DNA of 64,000 bases from Fulvitalea axinellae (GTDB lineage Bacteria; Bacteroidota; Bacteroidia; Cytophagales; Cyclobacteriaceae): positions 2,708,010-2,772,009 of the forward strand of contig NZ_AP025314.1 of NCBI RefSeq assembly GCF_036492835.1. The letters run 5' to 3'. The notes beneath the pieces are model-generated. The model saw nothing but the letters and a program-made list of their open reading frames with translations, ran no database searches and was not told the DNA's origin. The position numbers and the translations under genes were made by a program. Below are positions 17,190 to 26,140 of this stretch, piece after piece (the stretch's first letter is position 1; each line of letters begins with the position of its first letter).

Positions 17190-18467
17190 ATGATTTCCAA
17201 TTCCGACATTCAGTACGTCAAACAACGCTTCGGCATAATCGGTAACTCTCCCCTACTGAACCGTGCCATAGAAATCGCCATGTACGTGGCTCCTACAGAT
17301 ATGGCAGTACTGGTAACGGGCGAAAGCGGAAGCGGTAAGGAATCGTTTTCGAAAATCATCCATCATCTGAGCCACCGTAAACACGGCCCTTTTATAGCCA
17401 TAAACTGCGGCGCTATCCCGGAAGGAACTATCGATTCGGAACTTTTCGGACACGAAAAAGGCGCTTTTACAGGCGCTTCCGACACTAGAAAAGGGTATTT
17501 CGAGGTAACCTCGGGTGGCACTATCTTTCTGGACGAAATCGGGGAAATGCCACTCAGCACCCAGGCCAGGCTTCTCCGGGTCTTGGAAAACGGCGAATTC
17601 ATCAAAGTCGGTTCTTCCAAGGTGCAGAAAACCGACGTCCGGGTAGTGGCGGCCACAAACGTCCGGTTGCTTGACGCAATCTCCAAAGGAAAGTTTAGGG
17701 AAGACCTTTACTATAGACTGAATACCGTCCCGTTGTTCGTTCCTCCGCTAAGGGAACGCGGACGCGACAGCTTGCTCCTCTTCCGAAAATTCGCTTCGGA
17801 TTTCGCCGAGAAATATCATACAAAACCGATTTTCCTTACCGAAGACGGGCAAGAAACACTGCTCGACTATCGTTTTCCTGGTAACATCCGGCAGCTGAAA
17901 AATCTCGTTGAGCAGATGTCGGTACTAGAAACAGGAAAGGTAATCGACTCGCGCACGCTCGACGGATATATGCCAACCTCCCAAGCCTTGGTTCCGATTT
18001 CAAAACCAGAAATGGGCGGAGACCAACCCGACAGCGCAGATTTGGAGATGCTTTACAAAATCATTTTCGAACTGAAAAAGGAGCTTGGCGACCTAAAAGA
18101 GATTGTGGCCAGAATAATCCGGGACGAACATGTGAAGTCTCCGGCCTTATTGGCTAAATTCACACAATTGACTTCCGAAGATTCCGACCTCAGCCAAAAA
18201 CCGAAACCTACCTCTCCCCTGTTACTGGAGAGCGGACACGGAAACAACGATTCAACCGACGAATCGCAGACCATAGACATCGACCGTGTTGAAGAATTGC
18301 AGGGCAACGAAGAATCGGAATCGCTCTCATTGGAGAGAAACGAGAAAGAACTTATAATAAAAGCCTTAAAGAAAAACGGCAACCGCAGAAAACGCGCGGC
18401 CCAAGAGCTGGGCATTTCGGAACGGACGCTGTACAGAAAAATTAAGCAGTATGAAATTGAAGACTAA
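17190..18467 (+). CDS. Sigma-54-type AAA+ transcriptional regulator without receiver domain
   Basis: 425 residues from the ATG at 17190; the frame extends to a TTG at 17145, but homologues I recall begin near IQxxKQRFGIIGNS. The central AAA+ domain has Walker A GESGSGKE, the sigma-54 contact loop GAFTGA, Walker B GGTIFLDEIGEM and the arginine-finger region YYRLNTVPLFVPPLRER. A linker of about 120 residues, acidic and Ser/Asp-rich, leads to a Fis-type helix-turn-helix (KNGNRRKRAAQELGISERTLYRKIKQY). There is no sensory or phosphoacceptor domain, so control must be by other means. It overlaps the next gene by 17 bp, showing translational coupling. In Cytophagales this gene sits conserved between miaB and lptE. 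Confidence 0.9.
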   Translation: MISNSDIQYVKQRFGIIGNSPLLNRAIEIAMYVAPTDMAVLVTGESGSGKESFSKIIHHLSHRKHGPFIAINCGAIPEGTIDSELFGHEKGAFTGASDTRKGYFEVTSGGTIFLDEIGEMPLSTQARLLRVLENGEFIKVGSSKVQKTDVRVVAATNVRLLDAISKGKFREDLYYRLNTVPLFVPPLRERGRDSLLLFRKFASDFAEKYHTKPIFLTEDGQETLLDYRFPGNIRQLKNLVEQMSVLETGKVIDSRTLDGYMPTSQALVPISKPEMGGDQPDSADLEMLYKIIFELKKELGDLKEIVARIIRDEHVKSPALLAKFTQLTSEDSDLSQKPKPTSPLLLESGHGNNDSTDESQTIDIDRVEELQGNEESESLSLERNEKELIIKALKKNGNRRKRAAQELGISERTLYRKIKQYEIED

Positions 18468-19026
18468 AGCCCAAAAGGCCTTATTATATACCGGAAAGCT
18501 GTTTTTGCTTGTGGCCTTTTGTCTTGCGGGCCACAGTTGCGGGGTCTACTCTTTCACCGGAGCCTCTATCGACTACACCAACACCAAGACGATATCCATC
18601 GGATACTTCTATAACGAAGCCGGACTTGGTCCAGCCAACATCAGCGACGAACTGACAAACAAACTGAAGGACTTTTTCCAACAAAACACCCAGCTCGACA
18701 TCGTGGCCGAAGACGGCGATTTGCAAATTGAGGGAACCATATCCCGTTACGCCTTTAGCCCGCTCGCCCCACAAAGCAACCCAAACGCAACCAGTGGCCT
18801 TGAGGGTGTTGACGAAGCCGGACTGGAGCGCTTAACCATAGGTGTTTCAGCTACTTATGTCAATGTAAATGACGAAACCTATGATTTCGAAAACAGGGTG
18901 TTTTCGCAGTTTGAGGATTATAATGCCGTAACCCAAACCCGTGAGCAGGTTGAGACAGGACTCGTAGACGGCATTCTCGACCAAATCGTGCTCGACATAT
19001 TCAACGCCTCCGTTGCCAACTGGTAA
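18451..19026 (+). CDS. lptE: LPS-assembly lipoprotein LptE
   Basis: 191 residues. A lipoprotein signal precedes Cys-Gly-Val-Tyr-Ser-Phe-Thr-Gly, the characteristic mature start of Bacteroidota LptE. An alpha/beta sandwich typical of the LptE/RlpB fold follows. Known role: outer-membrane lipoprotein plugging the LptD barrel, needed to insert LPS in the outer leaflet. The start codon lies inside the end of the regulator gene (17-bp overlap). The partner lptD is not in the window. Position between the sigma-54-type regulator and the TPR/secG pair supports the assignment. Confidence 0.88.
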   Translation: MKLKTKAQKALLYTGKLFLLVAFCLAGHSCGVYSFTGASIDYTNTKTISIGYFYNEAGLGPANISDELTNKLKDFFQQNTQLDIVAEDGDLQIEGTISRYAFSPLAPQSNPNATSGLEGVDEAGLERLTIGVSATYVNVNDETYDFENRVFSQFEDYNAVTQTREQVETGLVDGILDQIVLDIFNASVANW

Positions 19027-19231
19027 AAACCGGCCAAGGTGTTTTCGCTTCCCGCTTTTCATTCTGCCAATAATTGGCTATTATAGTGTAAGACTGCGAA
19101 TGACACCGAAGTCCGGCCCGGCATAACGGCGTAAGCCATCACGACAGCCGGAGCGAAAAGCAAACGAATGCTAAGAGGGAGGAGCCTCCCCCTCGATTTA
19201 CTCGCCGAAAAGGGAGAACGCAAGAGAGTGT
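19027..19231 (+). other. 205-bp spacer with GC-rich structure between lptE and TPR gene
   Basis: No ORF of note. The near-palindrome GAGGGAGGAGCCTCCCCCTC (19175-19194, one mismatch) and a GC-rich stretch around 19110-19155 could fold. I looked for SRP RNA, tRNA and riboswitch signatures and found none. It may be leader structure for the TPR gene, whose start codon is GTG. Confidence 0.35.
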
Positions 19232-19993
19232 GTGGAGATTTTTAACGAAAAGGAAAGCGTGGAATACCAAAGGCAAATAGAGCTTATATACAGGCCCGAA
19301 GAGGCTACTTTAAAAGATCTGGAATGTTTGCTTGAACTTATCAGGGAATACCCCTATTGCCAAAATTTCAGAATCTTGGCGGCCAAAATCGCCCATGACA
19401 ACGGATTCAAAGACAAAGAAACTCTTTTGCGCAAAGCCGTGCTGTATTCCAGCAACAGGAACAGGCTTAAATCTTTTGTGATGGAAGAACTCAATGTTCC
19501 CGTACCAAAAGGTTTTTCGCTGGAAAGCCTTTATGAACCGGTAACGGAGTTCAAAAAAGAGCATGAGGAAGAGACCACCCCCACTGAAAAACAACCTGAC
19601 ATATATTCGGAGGTCATGGACAGTCTTTTGTCCATGAAGGAAAACAAAGACAAACTCCAAAACCAAATAGAACACACCGACTCCAATGCCTCCCCCACCG
19701 CTCCAAAACCCGCAATGGCACGGGGATTGGAATGGAGCATTGTCAACGATTTCATTAAGGATGAACCCAGCATAAACAAACCGCTGAACTACGATCCGGA
19801 GAATAAGAAGAACTACGAAGACCTAGCCGCCAGAAGCGGAACGATGGACAAGGAATTCGCCTCTGAGAACCTCGCCAGGATCCTTGTGAAGCAGGGAAAA
19901 AGCAAAGAAGCCTCCAAGATTTATAAGAGACTGATATTGAAATATCCCGAAAAAAAGACTTATTTTGTAAAGCTAATTAACGAACTACAATAA
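19232..19993 (+). CDS. TPR-containing protein of the lptE-secG interval
   Basis: 253 residues starting at a GTG; no ATG is available near the first conserved residues. N-terminal half: helical, with LECLLELIREYPYCQNFRILAAKIAHDNG resembling degenerate TPR helices. Residues about 100-165 are a polar, Glu/Lys-rich linker. The C-terminal block FASENLARILVKQGKSKEASKIYKRLILKYPEKKTYFVKLI is a good TPR motif. No signal peptide. The gene has this position in many Cytophagales genomes, but no function is established. I infer a cytoplasmic scaffolding role. secG follows after 13 bp. Confidence 0.8.
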   Translation: MEIFNEKESVEYQRQIELIYRPEEATLKDLECLLELIREYPYCQNFRILAAKIAHDNGFKDKETLLRKAVLYSSNRNRLKSFVMEELNVPVPKGFSLESLYEPVTEFKKEHEEETTPTEKQPDIYSEVMDSLLSMKENKDKLQNQIEHTDSNASPTAPKPAMARGLEWSIVNDFIKDEPSINKPLNYDPENKKNYEDLAARSGTMDKEFASENLARILVKQGKSKEASKIYKRLILKYPEKKTYFVKLINELQ

Positions 19994-20006
19994 AATTCCG
20001 AAAATA

Positions 20007-20363
20007 ATGTTCAACATACTTATTACACTGATCGTCATTGTTTCCCTGCTCTTGATCTTTGCTATCCTGATGCAAAAATCCAAAGGCAGTGGCCTCTCTG
20101 GTCAGTTCGGCGGAAGTGCGGGGCAGTTGATGGGAGCCAAAAGAAGCGCTGATTTCCTTGAAAAAGCTACTTGGGGACTCTCAATTATTTTGGTTACCCT
20201 GACTTTGGCTACCAACATTACTCTTGATTCGGGTCCTAAAGCTTACGTGAGCCCTAACTTGAAAAAAGCTCAGGAACAACAAGGACAGAACGCTATCCAG
20301 TCATTGCACAGCACAACTACTGACAGCGCGGCGCAATCAACGGACACTACTGTTAAGAAATAA
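20007..20363 (+). CDS. secG: Protein translocase subunit SecG
   Basis: 118 residues. Two membrane helices (residues about 2-22 and 50-70) flank the conserved loop LMQKSKGSGLSGQFGGSAGQLMGAKRSADFLEKATWGLS, diagnostic of SecG. An unusually long polar C-terminal tail rich in Gln/Ser/Thr follows, which is common in Bacteroidota. SecG stabilises SecYEG and aids SecA cycling during protein export. Last gene of the run, closed by a terminator 22 bp downstream. Confidence 0.95.
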   Translation: MFNILITLIVIVSLLLIFAILMQKSKGSGLSGQFGGSAGQLMGAKRSADFLEKATWGLSIILVTLTLATNITLDSGPKAYVSPNLKKAQEQQGQNAIQSLHSTTTDSAAQSTDTTVKK

Positions 20364-20384
20364 TTCCGTTTACTCGGAATCAAA

Positions 20385-20416
20385 AGCTGGGCGGATTAAG
20401 CCCGGCTTTTTTTTTG
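20385..20416 (+). terminator. Rho-independent terminator after secG
   Basis: Stem AGCTGGGC (20385-20392) / GCCCGGCT (20400-20407, one G-T pair), followed by an uninterrupted run of about nine T. Confidence 0.93.
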
Positions 20417-20546
20417 CCCAAATCTTCATTAAAGATTTCGGAAAAAGCATAACCTAGGGCCAATAAACCTTACGCCCACCCTTACCCCCTCTTTCTTCTT
20501 CTGTCCGGAACACCAAACGCACAAACCGCCAACAACTCCGCCGAAC

Positions 20547-21302
20547 ATGAAAAAGACACTCCTGTTCACCCAACTCCTAACACTATTGCTTACAGTATCA
20601 TGCGTAAACAGGAAGGGACCAAAAAAAATCCTCTTCGTTTTCACCAGCCACAATCAGTTGGGCAATACCGGGAAACCAACAGGTTTTTTCTTATCGGAGG
20701 CTTCCCACGCCTACCAAACGTTTGATTCAGCTGGATTCCATATAGATTTCTGTAGCGTAAAGGGTGGTGTAACTACGGCGGACGACATCAACTTAAGCGA
20801 TCCAATCAACAAATCTTTTTGGAACAATACGGGGATCAGAAAAAAACTACGAGAAACAAAAAAGATCGACCGCATAAATCCGTCAACCTATAGCGCCATT
20901 TATCTCGTTGGCGGGCATGGGTCAGTTTGGGACTTCCCCGACGATAAAAGTCTAGCCAGGGTCACCGCTCATATCTATAACAATGGCGGAGTGGTAAGCG
21001 CCGTTTGCCATGGCACAGCAGGCTTACTAAACGTCAAACTCCCCGACGGAAAATTCCTTATTGACGGAAAAAAGATTGCGACATTTACGAATTCCGAAGA
21101 AGCTAAAATACATTTGGACAAAGTCGTACCTTTCCTTTTGGAAACCGAGCTAAGAAACAGAAACGCATACATCATCCACGGCACCGATTTCCAACCGAAC
21201 ATTCAAGTGGACGGCCGGCTGATTACAGGACAGAATCCCGCATCGGCCAAAGGGGTGTCCATCGCCGTGATCAATGCCTTAAAGGATCAGGCAAAGCACT
21301 AG
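20547..21302 (+). CDS. DJ-1/PfpI (Hsp31-like) family lipoprotein
   Basis: 251 residues. A lipoprotein signal ends LLTVSC (Cys 19), which is unusual since most DJ-1 relatives are cytoplasmic. The class-I glutamine-amidotransferase-like fold is intact: acidic residue Glu51 in GFFLSEASHAY, YLVGGHGSVWD, and the nucleophile elbow SAVCHGTAGL with Cys154 followed by His155. This Glu/Cys/His arrangement resembles the Hsp31/glyoxalase-III-like subgroup. Possible roles are glutathione-independent methylglyoxal breakdown or chaperone/hydrolase activity; substrate unknown. It leads a three-gene unit with the royal-jelly-type protein (51 bp) and an HxlR regulator. Confidence 0.85.
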   Translation: MKKTLLFTQLLTLLLTVSCVNRKGPKKILFVFTSHNQLGNTGKPTGFFLSEASHAYQTFDSAGFHIDFCSVKGGVTTADDINLSDPINKSFWNNTGIRKKLRETKKIDRINPSTYSAIYLVGGHGSVWDFPDDKSLARVTAHIYNNGGVVSAVCHGTAGLLNVKLPDGKFLIDGKKIATFTNSEEAKIHLDKVVPFLLETELRNRNAYIIHGTDFQPNIQVDGRLITGQNPASAKGVSIAVINALKDQAKH

Positions 21303-21353
21303 GGAAGAATCAACTCCTAAAGAACCAACACACCTTCTAATACTTGTTCAAAG

Positions 21354-22382
21354 ATGAAAAAATCATTTCGAATCATAATAGCTCTAATCTGTTTTATGAC
21401 CGCTTGCGGGCCCCTGAACAGCCCTACCCTCCACACCGTTGCAGAGTCTGAAAATCAATGGACAGGAATCGGGGTTACAAAAAAAGGGAGAATCTTCGTG
21501 AACTTCCCCCGTTGGTCCGATAACGTTCCGGTTTCAGTAGCTGAGATAATTAACGGCAAGACCATTCCTTTTCCTGACTTGGAGTGGAATAAACCCATAG
21601 AAGACGACCAACATTTTGTCGCTGTCCAAAGTGTTTTTGTGGACAATCTGGATAGACTTTGGGTATTGGACACTGGCAATCCGCAATTTCGAGGAGTCAT
21701 TGAGCGTGGTCCCAGATTATTTCGCTTCAATTTGACGACTAAGCGCCTAGAAAAATCATTCGGCTTTCCGAAGAACACTTACAGTGAAAACTCTTACCTC
21801 AACGATGTCAGGATTGATACCCAGAGAAAATTTGCTTATATCACCGACTCCGGAACAGGAGGAATCTTAACCGTCGATCTGAGCAACGGTCAAGTAAAAC
21901 GGCATTTGTCGGGTCACCCTTCAGTTTTGGCCGAAACGGACTCGTTGGTTTTTGAAGACAAAACCGTCTGGAAAAACCGGGTACACTCCGACGGTATCGC
22001 ATTGTCACCCGACACTAATTGGCTTTATTATGTAGCGCTAAGCGGGCATACTCTTTATAGGATTCCCACAAAGGTTCTGCGAAACAACACGCCCAAGCCT
22101 GAAAGCTACATAGAAAAAGTGGCGAAAATATACGCCCCTGACGGTATGGTTTTCGACAAAAACGGCACGCTTTACTTAGCCGGGCTAGAGACAAACAGCG
22201 TATATTCGGTGAGCGGAAAAGGGCAATATCAACTTGTTGCCAAGGATCCCGAAATCCGCTGGGCGGATTCGTTTGCCGTAGACGGCGAGGGAAACTTATA
22301 TTTCACAACTTCTCAAATCCATCTTGACGAAAACAAGAGAGGTCTTTATAAAGTCATCATGATTGATCGAAAAGATCTTTAA
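21354..22382 (+). CDS. Major royal jelly protein/Yellow-family beta-propeller lipoprotein
   Basis: 342 residues with a lipoprotein signal (MTAC, Cys 18). The core reads as a six-bladed propeller of the SMP-30/MRJP clan: VQSVFVDNLDRLWVLDTGNPQF, LNDVRIDTQRKFAYITDSGTGGILTVDL, HSDGIALSPDTNWLYYVALSGHTLYRIP and APDGMVFDKNGTLYLAGLETNSVYSV are successive blades and match the MRJP signature. Bacterial members are usually called L-dopachrome tautomerase-related, but their reaction is unproven. Expected location: periplasm or surface. It sits between a DJ-1-like gene and, 12 bp downstream, an HxlR regulator, suggesting a small stress- or aldehyde-responsive unit. Confidence 0.83.
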   Translation: MKKSFRIIIALICFMTACGPLNSPTLHTVAESENQWTGIGVTKKGRIFVNFPRWSDNVPVSVAEIINGKTIPFPDLEWNKPIEDDQHFVAVQSVFVDNLDRLWVLDTGNPQFRGVIERGPRLFRFNLTTKRLEKSFGFPKNTYSENSYLNDVRIDTQRKFAYITDSGTGGILTVDLSNGQVKRHLSGHPSVLAETDSLVFEDKTVWKNRVHSDGIALSPDTNWLYYVALSGHTLYRIPTKVLRNNTPKPESYIEKVAKIYAPDGMVFDKNGTLYLAGLETNSVYSVSGKGQYQLVAKDPEIRWADSFAVDGEGNLYFTTSQIHLDENKRGLYKVIMIDRKDL

Positions 22383-22394
22383 AACATTTTTTCC

Positions 22395-22736
22395 GTGAAA
22401 AAGAAACTAAACTATTGCCCGCTGGCGCTTACTATGGAATACATAGGCGGAAAGTGGAAACCTCTAATTCTATTCCATCTAATCGGTTCGCCAAAACGCT
22501 CCGGTGAGTTACAGAAGTCGATTTGTGGCATCTCCAACAAAGTGTTCACCGAATCGATCAGGGAGATGGAATACTCCGGGCTTGTCAACCGAAAGGTATT
22601 TCCCAGCGTTCCGCCCAAAGTGGAATATTCGCTGACTGAGCTAGGCAACAGCCTAATTCCAATATTAAAAGCTATGGACGATTGGGGTAAAACATTTCCA
22701 CCCGAAAGCCATTCTGACAATGAAAAAAACGAATAA
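22395..22736 (+). CDS. HxlR-family transcriptional regulator
   Basis: 113 residues starting at GTG 12 bp after the preceding stop. The family signature is clear: NYCPLALTMEYIGGKWKPLILFHLIGSPKRSGELQKSICGISNKVFTESIREMEYSGLVNRKVF, a winged helix, then VEYSLTELGNSLIPILKAMDDWG. HxlR proteins are dimeric repressors/activators that often sense aldehydes, quinones or oxidants through an N-terminal cysteine. Here Cys8 in NYCPL occupies that place. I infer autoregulation of this operon or control of the two enzymes ahead of it. A terminator follows directly. Confidence 0.93.
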   Translation: MKKKLNYCPLALTMEYIGGKWKPLILFHLIGSPKRSGELQKSICGISNKVFTESIREMEYSGLVNRKVFPSVPPKVEYSLTELGNSLIPILKAMDDWGKTFPPESHSDNEKNE

Positions 22737-22744
22737 GTAAAACC

Positions 22745-22768
22745 ACGGCATCCTATTTTGGATGCCGT
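22745..22768 (+). terminator. Terminator after HxlR gene
   Basis: 9-bp perfect stem ACGGCATCC / GGATGCCGT with a 6-nt loop, 8 bp after the stop; only a short TTT follows. Confidence 0.75.
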
Positions 22769-22831
22769 TTCAGTATCTTCTATTTTTTTTATCTTGAAAA
22801 AGGGTTATTTTAATAAAAAACATAACCCATT

Positions 22832-24922
22832 ATGAAATTATTTTTTCACACAGACGAAGACTTGCAACAAACGGAATCTTATGTCAAAGTGCACAGGAGC
22901 CATCACAGCGCTTTGGTCACTTTGGACAAAAAGGATTCTCCGGTCAACACGGTGGATTCCAGCTTCGCCAAAGCCATAAACTCCGTTTTGGACAAATTGG
23001 AAGCTGACGAATCGATCAGCTCCGTCATCTTCAATAGCGAGAAAAAGACCTTTATCGCTGGTGCGGACCTTAAGCTTCTTCACGAAGGCTCCGCGGAAGA
23101 CGCTGCGCAAATGATCGCCGAAGTCCAGGACCTGTATTCACGTCTACAAAGATTTCCGAAAACTACCGTAGCGTATATCGAAGGCGCCTGTTTGGGCGGA
23201 GGATTGGAATTTGCGATGGCTTGCCAAACCAGAATCGCCAACCGAAACTCACGCGCTTTTTTCCAACTTCCGGAAACCAACCTCGGTCTCATTCCCGGCT
23301 TCGGGGGCACTTTTCGCCTCCCCGATCTTGTCGGTGTCGAAGTTGCCCTGCATATGATCTTGCGTTGTCAAAAGCTGAATATCGCACAAGCATCGGAAGC
23401 TGGGTTGGTTGATCAACAGGTCGGTGACCTGGATGAATTGACGGGATTACTGAATTCCGGAAGTCTCACATTATCTCAAAACAGGAAAAACCGGCACCTC
23501 CCAACAGACCTTGACTCTATTACATCATTCCGAAAAAAGACGGAACGCAGAAGCAAGGGCCTCTACCCCGCCCTCACTCACGCATTGGACGCTCTGGAAT
23601 TCGCATGCAAAAACCCAGATGAGGAGCAACGCATCGAAAACGAAAAAGCGCTTTTCGCAAAAACCTTGGCAACACCCGCCGCTAGCCGAATGGTCGAGCT
23701 TTTCTTCACCATTAACGATAAGAAAAAGAACCCTTGGAAACACCTTGTCCAACCGACTCACAACATCGGAATCATCGGAGCCGGTCTGATGGGATCCGGA
23801 ATCGCGTCGGTGAGCGTCAGAAAAGGCTATAACGTGGCGGTTACGGACATTCATGAGTCTTCTTTACTGAAACTGGAAGCCGTTGTCCAGAAAGAAAACG
23901 GTGAAGTAGCCGACGATAAACTCAAGCTTTCGGACAACTTGGACATTCTGGAAGATTCCCAAATGGTAGTGGAAGCCATTTACGAAAACCTTGAGGTAAA
24001 AAAGGAAACCATCCGAAAGCTTAACGGAAAGCTTCCTTCAAACAGCATCTTGGCTAGCAACACATCGGCTATTCCAATCAAAGATTTGGCGGAAGTTTTC
24101 GAAGACAAAACAAGGGTCATCGGCACGCATTATTTTTCGCCCGTACAAAAGATGCCCTTGCTTGAGATTATCGTTACGCCCGAAACCGAATCTTGGGTAA
24201 AAGCCACCGCTTTGGACATCGGGATCAGGCAAGGCAAAACCTGCATTATCGTCAATGACGGACCGGGGTTTTACACCACCCGAATCCTCGCCCCCTATCT
24301 CAACGAGGCTCTTCTGCTTTTACAAGAAGGCGTTTCGGGAGCGGACTTAGACAGTGCGCTTGAGAGTTTCGGAATGCCCGTGGGGCCCGTCACGCTTATG
24401 GACGAAATCGGCATAGACGTTTGCGCTCATTTGCTCGGCGGACCTATCGGCGCCATGTTTGACGAGCGAGGCACCCCGATATCCAAACTGCTAAACGTAT
24501 TTGTAGAAAACGGGTACCTTGGCCGTAAAAACGGAAAAGGCTTTTTGCAATACGACGACAGCGGAAAAAAATCGGCGAGAATCTATTCCGAAAACCTACC
24601 TGAGATTGGCAACACTTCCTCAGGCGCGGAATTGGACCAAGAAACGATCCGCACAAGAGTCGTTTGGGCAATGGTCAACGAAGCGATCAAATGCCTGGAA
24701 GACGATACCCTTAGCACTCCCGCGGACGGCGATATCGGAGCTATTCTCGGATTGGCGTTCCCAAAATACACCGGCGGTCCTTTCCGTTTCGCTGACGCCA
24801 AAGGACCGGAATCGGCTTATCAGACCCTGAGAGATTTGGAACTCAAATTTGGAAAACGGTTCGCTCCCGCCACTTCAATATCTCGACACAAAAACGACAA
24901 CACCCTTTTTCATTCTTCATAA
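22832..24922 (+). CDS. Bifunctional enoyl-CoA hydratase / 3-hydroxyacyl-CoA dehydrogenase (FadJ/FadB alpha-subunit type)
   Basis: 696 residues. Residues 15-200 are a crotonase fold: oxyanion-hole FIAGADLKLL and GACLGGGLEFAMAC, with the two catalytic glutamates in GGGLE and QLPETNLGLIPG. Residues about 310-490 are the NAD-binding dehydrogenase (GIIGAGLMGSGIA; HYFSPVQKMPLLEII with the catalytic His). C-terminal helical domains follow, with FVENGYLGRKNGKGF. It carries out steps 2 and 3 of fatty-acid beta-oxidation in the cytoplasm. The thiolase partner is absent here; an acyl-CoA dehydrogenase follows 21 bp downstream, so the pair supplies three of the four steps of a cycle. Confidence 0.93.
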   Translation: MKLFFHTDEDLQQTESYVKVHRSHHSALVTLDKKDSPVNTVDSSFAKAINSVLDKLEADESISSVIFNSEKKTFIAGADLKLLHEGSAEDAAQMIAEVQDLYSRLQRFPKTTVAYIEGACLGGGLEFAMACQTRIANRNSRAFFQLPETNLGLIPGFGGTFRLPDLVGVEVALHMILRCQKLNIAQASEAGLVDQQVGDLDELTGLLNSGSLTLSQNRKNRHLPTDLDSITSFRKKTERRSKGLYPALTHALDALEFACKNPDEEQRIENEKALFAKTLATPAASRMVELFFTINDKKKNPWKHLVQPTHNIGIIGAGLMGSGIASVSVRKGYNVAVTDIHESSLLKLEAVVQKENGEVADDKLKLSDNLDILEDSQMVVEAIYENLEVKKETIRKLNGKLPSNSILASNTSAIPIKDLAEVFEDKTRVIGTHYFSPVQKMPLLEIIVTPETESWVKATALDIGIRQGKTCIIVNDGPGFYTTRILAPYLNEALLLLQEGVSGADLDSALESFGMPVGPVTLMDEIGIDVCAHLLGGPIGAMFDERGTPISKLLNVFVENGYLGRKNGKGFLQYDDSGKKSARIYSENLPEIGNTSSGAELDQETIRTRVVWAMVNEAIKCLEDDTLSTPADGDIGAILGLAFPKYTGGPFRFADAKGPESAYQTLRDLELKFGKRFAPATSISRHKNDNTLFHSS

Positions 24923-24943
24923 ACCCATAAAAACCACACAAAC

Positions 24944-26095
24944 ATGTACTTTAACGATGAGCATAAGCTTTTTAGAGAAAGCGTAAGGGACTTCCTTGCC
25001 CAACGCGCGACCCCATTCGCAAATGAGTGGGAAACCCAACGACGCATTCCCAAATCAATTTGGGAAGAAATGGGCGACCAAGGATATCTGGGGCTCCTCC
25101 ACGAGGAAAAACACGGCGGACTTGAAGCCGATATTTTCTTTTCGCTTATTTTTCTTGAGGAATTGGCGAATACCGGTTTCGGAGGTTTCGCCGGAGCGGT
25201 AAGCGTACATTCGTATATGGCCACGGCCCATTTGGCGAAAGCCGGAAGCGAAACCCTAAAGAGAAAATATCTGGAACCTGCGATTGAGGGTAGAAAAGTC
25301 GGCGCGTTAGCCATTTCCGAACCCGGAGCCGGATCGGACGTTTCCTCACTTCGCACCCGAGCCGAAGATATGGGAGACCATTACTTATTGAACGGCTCAA
25401 AAATTTTCATTACCAACGGATTTTACGCGGATTTCATAACCGTAGCGGCGCAGACTGAAAAAGGAATGAGCCTCTTTGTAATTGAAGGTGACAATCCGGG
25501 GCTGTCCAGAAACAAACTGGAAAAGATGGGCTGGCACTGTTCGGATACGGCCGAGCTGTTCTTCGAAAACGCTGTCGTTCCAAAGGAAAACCTCATTGGG
25601 GAGGAAGGAAAAGGCTTCTATTATATCATGGACAGCTTTCAGATAGAGCGTCTTTGTATTGCGATTATTTCCCAAGCTTCGGCGGAACGCATGTTTGATT
25701 TGGCCCTGAAATATGCGCGCGAGCGGGACGCTTTCGGCAAAAAGTTGGAAAAAATGAAAAACATCAGGTACCAACTGGCCGACGTTCACGCCGATATCGC
25801 CTGTGTAAAGCAATATCTCAGACACGTGGCTTGGAATCTTGAACGCGGTGAGAATATGTCGCGCGAATGCGCTATCGCAAAGTTGAAAGCCACCGAACTG
25901 AGCAAAGAAGTGGCTGACAAATGTCTGCAGATATTCGGAGGTTACGGTTATATGGCCGATTTCGAAATCGAGAGAATGTTCCGCGACGCAAGGGTCAATA
26001 CCATAATCGGCGGGACTTCGGATATTATGAAAGAGATTATCGGAAAATCGGTTATTGACGAAAGGACGTACAAATCGGCTTATCAGAATCATTAG
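24944..26095 (+). CDS. Acyl-CoA dehydrogenase (long-chain/isovaleryl-type)
   Basis: 383 residues with the complete ACAD fold: N-terminal helices, the FAD-contact motif AISEPGAGSDVSSLRT and FITNGFYADFITVAA, and C-terminal helices with QIFGGYGYMADFEIERMFRDARV. The usual short/medium-chain catalytic Glu is Gly here (IIGGTSDIMKEIIG). A Glu sits instead at residue 235 in FQIERLCIA, the position used by LCAD and isovaleryl-CoA dehydrogenases. Role: FAD-dependent alpha,beta-desaturation of acyl-CoA, electrons passing to ETF. It is paired with the FadJ-type gene and terminated just downstream. Confidence 0.94.
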   Translation: MYFNDEHKLFRESVRDFLAQRATPFANEWETQRRIPKSIWEEMGDQGYLGLLHEEKHGGLEADIFFSLIFLEELANTGFGGFAGAVSVHSYMATAHLAKAGSETLKRKYLEPAIEGRKVGALAISEPGAGSDVSSLRTRAEDMGDHYLLNGSKIFITNGFYADFITVAAQTEKGMSLFVIEGDNPGLSRNKLEKMGWHCSDTAELFFENAVVPKENLIGEEGKGFYYIMDSFQIERLCIAIISQASAERMFDLALKYARERDAFGKKLEKMKNIRYQLADVHADIACVKQYLRHVAWNLERGENMSRECAIAKLKATELSKEVADKCLQIFGGYGYMADFEIERMFRDARVNTIIGGTSDIMKEIIGKSVIDERTYKSAYQNH

Positions 26096-26112
26096 CCCCA
26101 GTTAAAACACGA

Positions 26113-26140
26113 AAAAGGCGAGCTTGAAAGCTCGCCTTTT
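26113..26140 (+). terminator. Rho-independent terminator after the acyl-CoA dehydrogenase gene
   Basis: Perfect stem of at least 11 bp (AAAAGGCGAGC / GCTCGCCTTTT) around TTGAAA, 17 bp after the stop. The flanking A and T runs make it able to work in both directions. Confidence 0.9.

Noticed and set aside
19027..19231. Small SRP RNA or tRNA
   Set aside because: The GC-rich stretch lacks the SRP GGAA tetraloop arrangement and any tRNA cloverleaf or T-loop consensus.
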